A DNA stretch of 64,000 nt, from NCBI RefSeq assembly GCF_014650035.1, contig NZ_BMUE01000007.1, forward strand, positions 342,336 through 406,335. The letters run 5' to 3'. The notes below the pieces were generated by a model. It was not told the DNA's origin. It did not search any database and saw only the letters and a list, made by a program, of their open reading frames with translations. Positions within the stretch are counted from its first letter, which is position 1, and every line of letters begins with the position of its first letter. Both the position numbers and the translations under genes were made by a program. Positions 1-8,380 of the stretch are shown here, one piece after another. The DNA comes from Streptomyces lucensis JCM 4490. Its GTDB lineage: Bacteria > Actinomycetota > Actinomycetes > Streptomycetales > Streptomycetaceae.

Positions 1-977
1 GCGACGAGGTCCGTGCCGAGCAGCCGGACGAAGGCGAGCGCGATGAGCAGGACGTAGAGAAAGAGGATCACGGCGTAGGCGGAGGCCGGTCCGAAGCGGA
101 CGTTGGAGGCCTCGTTCTGCGCGAGCATCGACAGGGTTTCCACCGAGTTCTTCTGCGCGCCGACGAGGATGTAGGGCAGGTCGAACATCCGCAGTGCGTC
201 CAGGCAGCGGAACAGCACCGCCACCAGCAGTGCGGGCTTCACCAGGGGCAGGGTGACGTGCCAGAACCGGCGCAGGGCGCCGGCCCCGTCGATACGGGCG
301 GCCTCGTGGACCTCCTTCGGGATCACCTGCAGGCCGGCCAGGACCAGCAGGCCGATGAAGGGGGCGGTCTTCCACACCTCGGCGACGATGACCGCGACCT
401 TGGCGTGGAAGCCCTCGGTGGCCCACAGAATCTGGCGGCCGAGGATCGCGTTGGCGATGCCGTGGCTGTTGAAGATCCACCGCCACAGCAGGCCGGAGAT
501 GGCCGTGGGCACCGCCCAGGGCACGAGGATGCCCGCTCGCACCAGGGCGCGGCCCCTGAAGGCCTGGTGCATGATCAGCGCCATCGCGACACCGATCACG
601 GTCTCCAGTCCCACCGTGACGACGGTGAAGAACGTGGTGTTCCAGAAGGCGTTCCAGAACCGCTGGCCGGCGACGCCGAAGATGTCGGCGTAGTTGTGCA
701 GCCCGACGAACGGCTCCCTCGTGCGGATGAAGCCGGTGCTGGGGTCGAGGCCCTTGGGTCCGTAGAGCGACTCGTGCAGGGCCATCAGCGTCGGATAGAG
801 CACCACGACGGTCAGCACCAGGATCGTCGGGGAGACGAGGAGTGCCGCCATCCGGCCCGAACCGGCGGTCGCCCGGACGTGTGTGCGGCGGCGCCGGTGC
901 ACCGGCGGGGACGGCTGCAGTGAGGCGCTGCCGCGTTCGTGCACCGTGGCGCCGGGCGGGATCGTGGTGTCCGTCAT
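1..977 (-). CDS. Carbohydrate ABC transporter permease (MalF-type), C-terminus cut by window edge
   Basis: Inner-membrane permease of a binding-protein-dependent sugar importer. The reading frame starts at the ATG at 977 and runs off the left edge after about 325 codons, so only a short C-terminal tail can be missing. After a basic N-terminal tail it shows several hydrophobic helices and the cytoplasmic EAA loop (EAARIDGAGA followed by HVTLPLVKPAL) that docks on the ATPase. It lies 10 bp downstream of the binding protein gene on the same strand, so they form one operon; the second permease would be expected just beyond the edge. No ATPase gene is visible, which is common in Streptomyces where a shared MsiK-type ATPase serves many importers (known of the group, not seen here). 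Confidence 0.93.
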   Translation of the reverse strand, partial: MTDTTIPPGATVHERGSASLQPSPPVHRRRRTHVRATAGSGRMAALLVSPTILVLTVVVLYPTLMALHESLYGPKGLDPSTGFIRTREPFVGLHNYADIFGVAGQRFWNAFWNTTFFTVVTVGLETVIGVAMALIMHQAFRGRALVRAGILVPWAVPTAISGLLWRWIFNSHGIANAILGRQILWATEGFHAKVAVIVAEVWKTAPFIGLLVLAGLQVIPKEVHEAARIDGAGALRRFWHVTLPLVKPALLVAVLFRCLDALRMFDLPYILVGAQKNSVETLSMLAQNEASNVRFGPASAYAVILFLYVLLIALAFVRLLGTDLV

Positions 978-987
978 CGCCCGCTCC

Positions 988-2286
988 TCACTGCGCCGTG
1001 GACTTCTGCAGTGCGCTCTGCAGGTCCTTCAGCGCCTGGGCGCTGCTCTTGGCGCCGGTCAGCGCGGCGTACGCCTCCTGCTGGATCGCCGAGGTCGCGT
1101 CGCCGTACTGCACGACCCGCGGCCGGGGCACGGCGTGCAGGATGGACTGCTTGAGGACGGGCAGGTACGGATACTGCTTGACCAGTGAGGCGTCGTCGTA
1201 CGACTTCGCGTACGGCGGGGCGAGGGAGGCGTCCTTCAAGAACGTGCTCGCACTGTCCTGGCTGCTGAAGAACTTCATGAAGTCCAGGGCCGTGGCCTTG
1301 TTCCTGGCCGAGGACGACAGGGCGAGGTTGTGACCGCCGAGGCTGGAGGAGCCGGGTCCGTTCAGACCGGGCAGCGGCGCGACCGCGAACTTGCCCGCCA
1401 GCTTGCTCTTTTCGGCGAGTGCGTACATGTAGGGCCAGTTGCGCAGGAAGATCAGCTTGCCGGACTCGAAGGCCTGGCGGCCGTCCTCCTCCTGGTAGGT
1501 GATGGCCTCCTTGGGGATCGTGCCGTCCTTGACGGCGCCGACGAGAAAGTCCAGGCCCTTGCGGGCGCCGGCCGTGTCGACGTCCGGCTTGCCGCTGGCG
1601 TCGGTGACGACGCCGCCCGCTGAGTCCACGGACTCGGCGAAGTTGACCGTCAGGCCCTCGTACTTCTGGAACTGACCGGCGTAACACGACATGCCCTTGG
1701 CCTCGGGCAGCCTCTTCACCTTGGCGCAGTCGGCTGTCATCTGGGACCAGGTGGCCGGAGACTTGGTGATGCCGGCCTTCTTCAGCAGGTCTGTGCGGTA
1801 GTACAGCAGCCCGCCGTCGGAGCTGGCGGGGACCGCGTAAAGGCCACCGCGGTACTTCGCCGTCTCCACCACCGGCTTGAGCATGTTCCGCAGCGGGAAC
1901 CTCTGCTCGGGCAGGCGGTCGATCCACTGATGGGCGGCGAACTCCGACGTCCACACGACGTCGAGGGAGAGCACGGTGTAGGCGTCGGACTTCGTCTCCG
2001 CGTTCTGGATCATCTGCTGCCGCTGCGAGTCCGCGTCCGTGGGCAGTTGGACGAAGGTGACCTTCTCCTTCGGGTGCAGCATGTTCCAGCGGTCGATGAC
2101 CTTCTGCACGACGCCGGAGGTGTCCTTTCCGGCCACGTACGTGATGGGGCCACGGCCCTCGAAGGACGTGCTCCCAGCGGGCTTCCCCGCATCACTGCCC
2201 CCGTTGGAGCCGCAGGCGGTGAGGAGGAGCCCGGCGGCGGCGAGCGTCGCCGCGCACTGGAGGGCTCTGGTGGTCCTGGTCTTCAC
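988..2286 (-). CDS. Extracellular sugar-binding lipoprotein of an ABC importer
   Basis: Solute-binding protein (family 1, MalE-like), 432 residues. It begins at a GTG preceded by a GGAGAG ribosome site. The N-terminus is a lipoprotein signal: basic residues, a hydrophobic stretch (LAAAGLLL) and the lipobox LTAC, so the mature protein is anchored at a Cys near residue 25. The body has the usual cluster B features: an early Asp/Gly-rich motif and the internal QTYQEEDGRQAFESGKLIF-like stretch near residues 264-280. It is the first gene of the operon, and the permease follows. The substrate cannot be read from sequence; the LacI regulator next door suggests a carbohydrate inducer. A degenerate operator-like site sits about 50 bp upstream of the start. 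Confidence 0.93.
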   Translation of the reverse strand: MKTRTTRALQCAATLAAAGLLLTACGSNGGSDAGKPAGSTSFEGRGPITYVAGKDTSGVVQKVIDRWNMLHPKEKVTFVQLPTDADSQRQQMIQNAETKSDAYTVLSLDVVWTSEFAAHQWIDRLPEQRFPLRNMLKPVVETAKYRGGLYAVPASSDGGLLYYRTDLLKKAGITKSPATWSQMTADCAKVKRLPEAKGMSCYAGQFQKYEGLTVNFAESVDSAGGVVTDASGKPDVDTAGARKGLDFLVGAVKDGTIPKEAITYQEEDGRQAFESGKLIFLRNWPYMYALAEKSKLAGKFAVAPLPGLNGPGSSSLGGHNLALSSSARNKATALDFMKFFSSQDSASTFLKDASLAPPYAKSYDDASLVKQYPYLPVLKQSILHAVPRPRVVQYGDATSAIQQEAYAALTGAKSSAQALKDLQSALQKSTAQ

Positions 2287-2332
2287 TGTCTCTCTCCTGG
2301 TCGTGCGGGAACCGAGGCGCGAACGCCGTGCG

Positions 2333-2346
2333 AGACTGTGCTGTCA
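2333..2346. promoter_or_regulatory. Degenerate LacI-type operator upstream of the sugar importer
   Basis: AGACTGTGCTGTCA agrees at 11 of 14 positions with the perfect palindrome core at 2553-2566, and its right half-site (GCTGTCAC, 2340-2347) is identical. It sits 47-60 bp upstream of the binding-protein GTG. Inferred second site for the adjacent LacI repressor. Confidence 0.4.
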
Positions 2347-2551
2347 CGTCACTTCAGTGATGGAAACTGCAGGTCAAAGCCGTTAATGAGCAATGGGTGA
2401 GGACGGCGTCGACCCCGTCGAGACAACGCTTGCACGCTAGGAGTGCACTCAGACGAAGTCAATCCGTAACTTGCCGGTAGCTCGAACAGTTTTGAGGCAG
2501 TGAACGGCTTATTCATGGGCAAACGGGGTGTTATCTCGGCGTGCATCCGTT

Positions 2552-2567
2552 GTGACAGCGCTGTCAC
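2552..2567. promoter_or_regulatory. LacI-family operator, perfect 16-bp palindrome
   Basis: GTGACAGCGCTGTCAC is a perfect inverted repeat with a central CG. Its 14-bp core satisfies the cre-type consensus TGWNANCGNTNWCA of the LacI/GalR family. It lies 42 bp upstream of the lacI-type gene in the divergent intergenic region, so autoregulation and control of the importer are both likely (inference). Confidence 0.75.
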
Positions 2568-2609
2568 GACAGAGGGGAGCAGGACACGTGCCTGTGCTAA
2601 CTTCCGCTC

Positions 2610-3671
2610 ATGTCACCCGCTCAACGGCACCCCACGATGACCGACGTCGCCGAACGGGCCGGCGTCTCCCCGTCCACCGTCTCCCGCACCCTGCGCGGTC
2701 TTCCGACCGTCTCGCCGGAGGTCCGCGCCCGGGTCGAACAGGCCGCCCGTGAGCTGAACTTCGCGGTCTCACGCCAGGCGGCGAGTCTCGTCACGGGAAA
2801 GACCGGAGTGGTGGCGGTGCTCGTCCCGACGCTCAACTCGTGGTTCATGGGATCGGCGCTGTCCAGCCTGGGCCCCCTGCTACGCGCGGCGGGCAGGGAA
2901 CTGAACGTCTATCTCATCCCCGACATGACCGAGCGCACCTCCTTCTTCGAGCGCCTGCCGGCCCGCCGGAACGCCGACGCGCTGCTCGTCTTCGGCTTCG
3001 ACCTCACCCACGAGGAGACCGCACGCCTGGACGACCTGGGAATGCCGGTCATCTACGTCAGCCAGCACGCCGAGGGCCGGCCGAGTGTCTACGTCGACGA
3101 CGTCGACGGTGCCCTGAAGGCGACCCGGCACCTGCTCAACCTCGGACACCGCCGGATCGCGTTCGCGCCGACCACCGGGGCCACCGGTTTCAGCTTCAGC
3201 TCACGCGAACGCCTGCTCGGCTACCAGCAGGCGCTGACCGAGGCAGGCATCCCCCTGGACGACGAGCTCATTGTCACCATGGCGGCCGACGACACCCGCG
3301 GCCTCATCACCGGAATCGGACAGCTGCTGAGCCTGCGCGAGCCGCCCACCGCTCTCTTCGCCGAACAGGACGAGCTGGCCGTGGCCGTCATCCACACCCT
3401 GCGCCGGGCCGGCATCCACGTACCCGACCGGATGTCCGTCATCGGCTTCGACGATCACCAGGTGGCCCAGTGGTTCGACCTGTCCACCGTCGCCCAGTCA
3501 CCCTCCGACATGGGCCGGCTCGCCGGAGAACTCGCCCTACACCTCATCGACGACACCGCGGCCGACCGCACCCGACACGTCATCCTGCCCACCCAGCTCA
3601 TCCCACGGGCCACCACCGCGCCGAAGGCAACGCCCCAGCAGGACGAGGAGCCGGCACGGACGTCCCCGTGA
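2610..3671 (+). CDS. LacI-family transcriptional repressor
   Basis: Sugar-responsive repressor, 353 residues, the usual family length. Residues 10-30 form the LacI helix-turn-helix (TMTDVAERAGVSPSTVSRTL), followed by the hinge helix and a periplasmic-binding-protein-like effector domain (GVVAVLVPTLNSWF near residue 70, then the SVIGFDDHQVAQWFDLSTV motif near 275-295). The gene diverges from the ABC importer genes, and a perfect palindromic operator lies 42 bp before the start. It most likely represses the importer until a specific sugar binds. The C-terminal tail is Pro/Glu/Arg-rich and probably disordered. Confidence 0.95.
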   Translation: MSPAQRHPTMTDVAERAGVSPSTVSRTLRGLPTVSPEVRARVEQAARELNFAVSRQAASLVTGKTGVVAVLVPTLNSWFMGSALSSLGPLLRAAGRELNVYLIPDMTERTSFFERLPARRNADALLVFGFDLTHEETARLDDLGMPVIYVSQHAEGRPSVYVDDVDGALKATRHLLNLGHRRIAFAPTTGATGFSFSSRERLLGYQQALTEAGIPLDDELIVTMAADDTRGLITGIGQLLSLREPPTALFAEQDELAVAVIHTLRRAGIHVPDRMSVIGFDDHQVAQWFDLSTVAQSPSDMGRLAGELALHLIDDTAADRTRHVILPTQLIPRATTAPKATPQQDEEPARTSP

Positions 3672-3782
3672 GCACCGTCGGCACCGGTCCGCCCGCACGC
3701 CGTTCAGGTGCCCTGCCGGCCGTCGTCGTGCAGTACCTGCTCCAGGGGCAGTCACGGCCCCGGCCGGAAGGTGCCACGCAGC

Positions 3783-4091
3783 CGGTGCGCGCAGGGTGCG
3801 AAGGTTGGACGCCGACTCCGGCCAGACGGCGACGGTCCCATCGGCCCGCCGGTTCGCCGCCGCGTTCGCGTCGGCGCGGGTCTCGGTACCGATGAACTGG
3901 GCGAGCGAGCCGGCGTAGCCCAGACCGAAGTGGCTTTCGAGGTTGGTCGAGTCACGCCAGTACTCGTACGTGCGCTCGGGCGTCCACGGCGCCACGATGC
4001 TGTGCACGATGAACTGCGTCGGCCGGATCGCGGGCTGCGCGTCGCTCTCGGGCCGGAGCTCCATCGTCTTCGCAAACGGACACCAGGCCAT
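3783..4091 (-). pseudogene. Phage endolysin (amidase_2) N-terminal fragment
   Basis: The first about 103 codons from the ATG at 4091 (preceded by a GGGGGAG ribosome site) match the N-terminal half of actinophage N-acetylmuramoyl-L-alanine amidases as I know the family: QPAIRPTQFIVHSI carries the first zinc-binding His and LESHFGLGYAGSLAQ the next His. After SNLRTLRAP the frame keeps open towards 3537 but the sequence is no longer amidase-like and it runs into the antisense of the lacI-type gene. The part that would carry the third metal ligand and the wall-binding region is gone, so it is inactive. It lies directly downstream of a phage-like gene on the same strand, the usual order at the end of a tail/lysis module. 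Confidence 0.7.
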
Positions 4092-4156
4092 TACGACTCC
4101 CCCGGTCCGGGCCGGGACGCGTCGGCACCCGTGTGATCGGCTCTGCCATGAGTCGC

Positions 4157-4675
4157 CTACTCGGCGTAGTGGATGATCAGCTTGAACTCGGCGATCCTCA
4201 GCGCAACGGGGGCGCTCGCGTTGTGCGCAACGCGCAGGGCGAGGGGGGTCGCTGGATCCACGAAGATCCCCCACACCTTCGTCCAGTACTGGCCGCCGGA
4301 CGTCACCGCCCGATGGTCGGTTGCGGTGGTGTCGTTCGGGTTCGGCGTAAAGCCGAACGGGTCCCGCACGAACTGATCCCTGAACTCGGTGGCATCGGAG
4401 GGGTCCCACTGCATCAGCGCCTGTAGCGTTCCCCAGCCGGCCCGCTCCGGCCAGATCAGACCCGACCGCGGGTCCGAGTCCCAGTTAGCCGAGTCGATCA
4501 CATAGCCGTTCGGCTGCCGCCTCTGGTGCATGTTGTACCGGTCCGACGGCTCGGCCGTTCCGAACGGGAACTGCACGATCTGGTACGTCGTGCCCGGGGC
4601 GATCATCTGCCGGGTGCTGCGCTTCAGCGAGCAGACGCGAACGCCGAAACCCTGCGTGGATCCACTGGTTGCCAT
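4157..4675 (-). CDS. Phage-derived protein of unknown role upstream of the endolysin relic
   Basis: A 172-residue reading frame from the ATG at 4675 with a GGAG about 14 bases before it. The protein is rich in aromatic and Asp/Asn/Pro residues, has no signal peptide or membrane segment, and ends in a beta-rich stretch (ALRIAEFKLIIHYAE). I do not recognise a named family; composition and position just before the amidase remnant suggest a tail or minor structural protein of a decayed prophage. The frame is intact although both neighbours are broken, so it may be a recently orphaned gene. Confidence 0.55.
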   Translation of the reverse strand: MATSGSTQGFGVRVCSLKRSTRQMIAPGTTYQIVQFPFGTAEPSDRYNMHQRRQPNGYVIDSANWDSDPRSGLIWPERAGWGTLQALMQWDPSDATEFRDQFVRDPFGFTPNPNDTTATDHRAVTSGGQYWTKVWGIFVDPATPLALRVAHNASAPVALRIAEFKLIIHYAE

Positions 4676-4682
4676 GGCGGCC

Positions 4683-4903
4683 CTACTCTCCTGTGTAGCC
4701 GGACATACGGCGGGCGGTCTCGTCAGGGAGGCCGAGACCGACCAGGGCGTCTAGTCCGTCTTCGTGCGCTGCTCGTCGTCGGCCAGGAGCCGCGCGTTCG
4801 ATGCGCTGCGCGTACTCCTCGGCGCTCACGAGCCTGCCAGACGTCGTCAGCTCCGGTACGCCCGCGACGGTCGTTTCCATCCCGCTCAGCGATCCGTCAT
4901 CGC
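4683..4903 (-). pseudogene. 3' remnant of a phage gene interrupted by an IS element
   Basis: The open frame ends at 4683, 8 bp before the start of the next phage-like gene, and stays open upstream to the TTA at 4904-4906 where the left end of the first IS begins. The visible tail reads SLSGMETTVAGVPELTTSG and continues with an acidic, Ala/Arg-rich helix. An internal ATG at 4880 exists, but the frame looks natural further upstream, so the gene was probably cut by the insertion. Function unknown. Confidence 0.45.
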
Positions 4904-4906
4904 TTA

Positions 4907-5767
4907 CACCGTGTCCTACATGGTCAGTTTGCCGAGGCGTTTGTAGCAGCAGAGGGCCGCTGCGGGTCCGAGGAAGGCCAGGTAGTTGCGGTGGTGTCGC
5001 TCGTAACGGGGTGACAGGCGGCGGTAGCCGGTCAGCCAGGAGTCGTGCGCTCGATGACCCACCGGCGGCGGCCCAGTCGTTCGCTTGAGTCGATTCCCTT
5101 GCGGGCGATGCGGACGCCGATCCGCTGGCTGTGCAGCCATCGCCGCAGGTCAGGAACGTCGTACGCTTTGTCGGCGTGCAGGCGCTGAGGTTTGGAATGG
5201 TCGCTGTGGGATTCGTGTCCTACGTGGAAATGAGCGACCATCGGCTTCAGCGCGAGGCTGTCGTGAGTGTTCGCCGCAGAGAGTCCGACGCGTAGGGGCA
5301 GACCGTTGGCGTCGGACAGGATGTGCATCTTGGAACCCGGCTTGCCCCGGTCCACGGGCGATGGACCTGCAAGTTCGCCCCCTTTTTGGCGCGGACGAGA
5401 GCGGAGTCGAGCACTGCCCGGGAGAGGTCGACCAGGCCCTGACTGTCAGGCAGTTCGAGCACCTTCTGGTGCAGCCGGCCCCAGACACCCGCACGCGACC
5501 AGATCAGGAACCGGCGGTGCACCGTGGACTTCGACGCCCCGAAGCACGGCGCAGGGCCCGCCAGGCGCAGCCGCTGACCAGGACGTAGATGATGGCCGCG
5601 AACACCGCCTCGTCATCGATGTTGGCCACCCCTCCGCCCTGCGGCCGAACCCGCGCCAGCGGCAGCATAGGCCTGGCGATCTCCCAGAGTCCGTCCGGAA
5701 CGATCCATCCCCACCGTCCACTCCCCATGCCCAGCTCAACTGCAAACTGGCCATGTAGGACCCGGTG
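4907..5767. mobile_element. IS5-family insertion sequence A, with TTA target duplication
   Basis: An 861-bp element bounded by 25-bp imperfect inverted repeats: CACCGTGTCCTACATGGTCA at the left end (4907) and its complement with two mismatches ending at 5767. The same trinucleotide TTA flanks both ends (4904-4906 and 5768-5770), the 3-bp TNA-type duplication known for part of the IS5 family. It carries one transposase gene on the minus strand, which is frameshifted. Confidence 0.8.
4916..5728 (-). pseudogene. IS5-family transposase, several frameshifts
   Basis: Transposase of element A, readable only by changing frame: N-terminal VPDGLWEIARPMLPLARVRP from 5728, then a segment to about 5250 containing AVLDSALVRAKKG with the first catalytic Asp, then RLHADKAYDVPDLRRWLHS and RRRWVIERT (second Asp, Glu) from 5355, and the C-terminal SGYRRL-like end ALCCYKRLGKLTM at 4916. 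At least three frame changes separate these pieces, so no full-length enzyme can be made. The gene points away from the transposase of element B. Confidence 0.85.
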
Positions 5768-5770
5768 TTA

Positions 5771-6637
5771 GACCATGTCCTATGTGGTGAGGCGTCGTTG
5801 AACTTGGCATGGGGCGGGGTACGTGGAGTTGGATTGTTCCGGACGGGTTGTGGGAGATCGCGAAGCCGCTGATCCCTCCGTCGAAGGTGCGGCCGCAGGC
5901 TGGGGGAACGCAGGACACGCCTGATGAGACGCTCTTCGCCGCGATCATCCACGTCCTCGTATCCGGCTGTGCCCGGCGTGCGTTGCCGCCGTGCTTTGGT
6001 ATCTCGAAGTCGACCGCCCACCGGCGGTTCTTGATCTCGTCCAGAGCCGGTGTCTGGGGCCGTCTCCGCGAGGCCGTGCTGCCCCGGCTCGACGACGCCG
6101 GCCTGGTCGACGTCACCCGGATCGTCCTCGGCACCGCCCACGTCCGGGCTGAAAAGGGGGGCGAACACACGGGTCCGAGCCCCGTGGACCGGTGCATGCC
6201 GAATTCCAAGATGCACGTCCCGTCGGACGCGAACGGCCTGCCCCTCCTCGTCGGCGTCTCCGCCGGCAACACCCACGACAGCGAAGGACTGAAGCCGATG
6301 GTGGAGGGTCACCAAACGAGACACGACCCTCACCGCGGCCGGTACTTCAAGCCCCAGCGCTTGCACGCGGACAAAGCCTACGACCGCGCTGATCTGCGTA
6401 GATGGCTGCGCGGTAAGCGCATCGGAGTGCGCATCGCCCGCAAGGGCATCGAGTCCAGCGAACGATTAGGGCGACGCCGCTGGGTCGTCGAGCGCACCAT
6501 GTCCTGGCTGTCCGGCTACCGGCGGCTCAGCCCCCGCTACGAACGCGATCCCCGGAACTACCTGGCCTTTCTCGGACTCGCCGCCACCCTGTGCTGCTAC
6601 AAGCGACTCGTCCGCCTCACCACATAGGACAATGGTC
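5771..6637. mobile_element. IS5-family insertion sequence B, abutting element A
   Basis: Its ends share the 19-bp inverted repeat TGTCCTATGTGGTGAGGCG (5776-5794, and complement 6613-6631), extended outward by GACCA/TGGTC with a one-base difference. Its left end directly follows the TTA that flanks element A, so it inserted at or beside the junction of the first element. The right flank is CTA, so a clean target duplication is not visible. It is related to element A but clearly different in sequence, and carries one transposase gene on the plus strand. Confidence 0.75.
5809..6627 (+). CDS. IS5-family DDE transposase, full length but first catalytic Asp replaced by Gly
   Basis: 272-residue transposase filling element B. 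It keeps the N-terminal IVPDGLWEIAKPLIPP region, the second catalytic Asp in LHADKAYDRADLRRWL (about D188) and the catalytic Glu in RRRWVVERTMSWL (about E228). The segment that normally reads V-(L/I)-D-x-S/A-HVRA reads VLGTAHVRAEKGG, so the first DDE aspartate is Gly at about residue 108 (codon GGC at 6130). The related broken copy in element A has Asp there (AVLDSALVRA). The frame is otherwise intact, so the copy is probably catalytically dead although it looks complete. Confidence 0.88.
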   Translation: MGRGTWSWIVPDGLWEIAKPLIPPSKVRPQAGGTQDTPDETLFAAIIHVLVSGCARRALPPCFGISKSTAHRRFLISSRAGVWGRLREAVLPRLDDAGLVDVTRIVLGTAHVRAEKGGEHTGPSPVDRCMPNSKMHVPSDANGLPLLVGVSAGNTHDSEGLKPMVEGHQTRHDPHRGRYFKPQRLHADKAYDRADLRRWLRGKRIGVRIARKGIESSERLGRRRWVVERTMSWLSGYRRLSPRYERDPRNYLAFLGLAATLCCYKRLVRLTT

Positions 6638-6778
6638 CTAGCAGTCCGCGGCTGTTCGGCAGGGCGGCCGCGGCCGTGGTGCGGGCCAGGTCGGCGGTCG
6701 CGACGACCGGCTGCCCGGCGCGTGTTCACCGCCGGTGCCCGCATGCTCATGCGCTGAGCTCGGTCCGTGTCGTTCGGA

Positions 6779-8380
6779 TCAGGTCGGCTCAACGGTCCAC
6801 GGCCAAGCGGCCTCGCGGCCGGCCTCGATGAGGCCGACCATCCGGAACGCGGCGTCCGTGAGGCCACCGAAGGTGTGCCGGTTAGGGCCGGTGGGGCCGT
6901 GGGCGGGCCGGTACCCCGCCAGGTTCCAGATGTAGACCGGGATGTCGGCCGGAACTGGCTCGCCCGGCTCGCCGGGGCCGTAGGGGGCGGCCTGCTCGTC
7001 GGTGACGATCAGGACCCGATCGTGGTCCCGGTAATGGGTCCGCACCGCCTTCGTGGTGTGGGTGCCTCCGAGACTGCGGAAGCGTTTCAGCACCTCGAGC
7101 ACCGGCTCGCCCGGCTCGAACGGCACCTCTGCGCTGCTCCAGCCGAACTCCACTAGATCCGCCTGCTCGGCGCGCATGGCCAGCGCGGTGCCGAACACGG
7201 CCGCCGCGTCCGCCCGAGTCAGCTTGGACCGCTCGGAGACGGTGTCCCAGAACATGGAGTCGGACCGGTCCACCAGGATCAGAGTCCGGCCGGGCAGGGG
7301 CGGTACGTTGGCCAGGGAGTGCCCCAGTGCCCGTTCCAGCGCGGCCGCCCAGCGCTGCGACGGCGCGTGCTGGTGGGCGGCCAGGTAGCGGAAGGGGAAC
7401 TGCCGGGACCGGGCGACTTCGGAGGCATCCGAGAGCCGTGCGGCGACCCGGGCCGCGACTTCGTCCGAGACCCCCGCCTCGTCGAAGTTCCGCAGGTTCC
7501 GCAGGAGCGCCATCGGCGCCATCGTGGGGATCACGGCTTCCCAGACCACGGCGTCCATCGGTCCGTGGAGCCAGCCCGCCAGGGCCTCCCACGTCATGCC
7601 TGCCGCGGCCAGCCGCTCGGAGCCGCCCGGTCCGGTCACCATCGCCCGCCGCTCGTCCGCAGCCGACTCCATCAGCGCCTGGTGGGCGGTCAGCAGGTGG
7701 TCGGAGGCCGGCGGAACCGCCTGCTCCGGTTGGTGGCGGCGGTCCAGGGCGTACCGGAAGAGCGCGCCCTGCCAGGGCTTGTCCGGGTCGGGGCAGGCGT
7801 GCACGAGGTTGAGCACGTCGCCGAAGCGGAAGCCCTTGGACGCGGTGTCGTACTTCAGCAAGGACCGGGACGTGTACAGTCGGCGCACGCCGTCGGCGAT
7901 TCCCCGCTTCACGGGCTGCGGCACCTTCCGCCCGTGCACCGAGATCCAGTGGGCGAGCAGTTCGCCGGGCTCGTCAGCGCGCTGGAGCACCGAGTCGATC
8001 ACGGACCGGTTGGACGGGCCTGCGGACGCCCCGGCCTCAAGCCGGGCCTGCACGTACGCGGCTGCGCCCACCATGGATGCCGTACGCATGTTGCCCTCGC
8101 CGCGAAGCCAGCGCAGCAAGCCGGCCGTCCACACGGGGTCCTGGACAGCGAGTTCACCGACGAGACGGGCGTACCGGTCGTCCCGCTCCTCACCGCTCTC
8201 GTAAAAGGTCCGCTGGGAGACAATGTTGCCGACCGCAAGGAGAAAAAGCTCCTCGCGGGGCTCCCGGACGAAGGCCGGACCGCCCTCGTAGGTGCACAAG
8301 TTGGACCTGGCGGGCCCGTGATGGAGCCGTGGTGGAAGCAGAGAGCCGGCGGCCGCCGAGACGTGCGGGGCCACGAGCAT
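6779..8380 (-). CDS. rsr: Ro60/Rsr-like TROVE domain ribonucleoprotein
   Basis: Bacterial orthologue of the Ro 60-kDa autoantigen, an RNA-binding ring that in other bacteria binds small Y RNAs and works with exonucleases in RNA maturation and decay (known of the family). The 533-residue frame is read from the ATG at 8380; an upstream extension to 9079 is open but does not look like protein. Residues ~30-320 are the HEAT-like TROVE ring (REELFLLAVGNIVSQRTFY, WTAGLLRWLRGEGNMRTAS, FRFGDVLNLVHACPDPDKPW). Residues ~360-530 are a vWA-like domain with an intact MIDAS DRSDS (371-375), GGTHTT and IVTDEQ. Most relatives I recall have DRSGS, so the Asp at 374 is a small oddity. It stands alone between an IS and unannotated DNA, with no obvious RNA ligase or RNase partner. 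Confidence 0.93.
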   Translation of the reverse strand: MLVAPHVSAAAGSLLPPRLHHGPARSNLCTYEGGPAFVREPREELFLLAVGNIVSQRTFYESGEERDDRYARLVGELAVQDPVWTAGLLRWLRGEGNMRTASMVGAAAYVQARLEAGASAGPSNRSVIDSVLQRADEPGELLAHWISVHGRKVPQPVKRGIADGVRRLYTSRSLLKYDTASKGFRFGDVLNLVHACPDPDKPWQGALFRYALDRRHQPEQAVPPASDHLLTAHQALMESAADERRAMVTGPGGSERLAAAGMTWEALAGWLHGPMDAVVWEAVIPTMAPMALLRNLRNFDEAGVSDEVAARVAARLSDASEVARSRQFPFRYLAAHQHAPSQRWAAALERALGHSLANVPPLPGRTLILVDRSDSMFWDTVSERSKLTRADAAAVFGTALAMRAEQADLVEFGWSSAEVPFEPGEPVLEVLKRFRSLGGTHTTKAVRTHYRDHDRVLIVTDEQAAPYGPGEPGEPVPADIPVYIWNLAGYRPAHGPTGPNRHTFGGLTDAAFRMVGLIEAGREAAWPWTVEPT

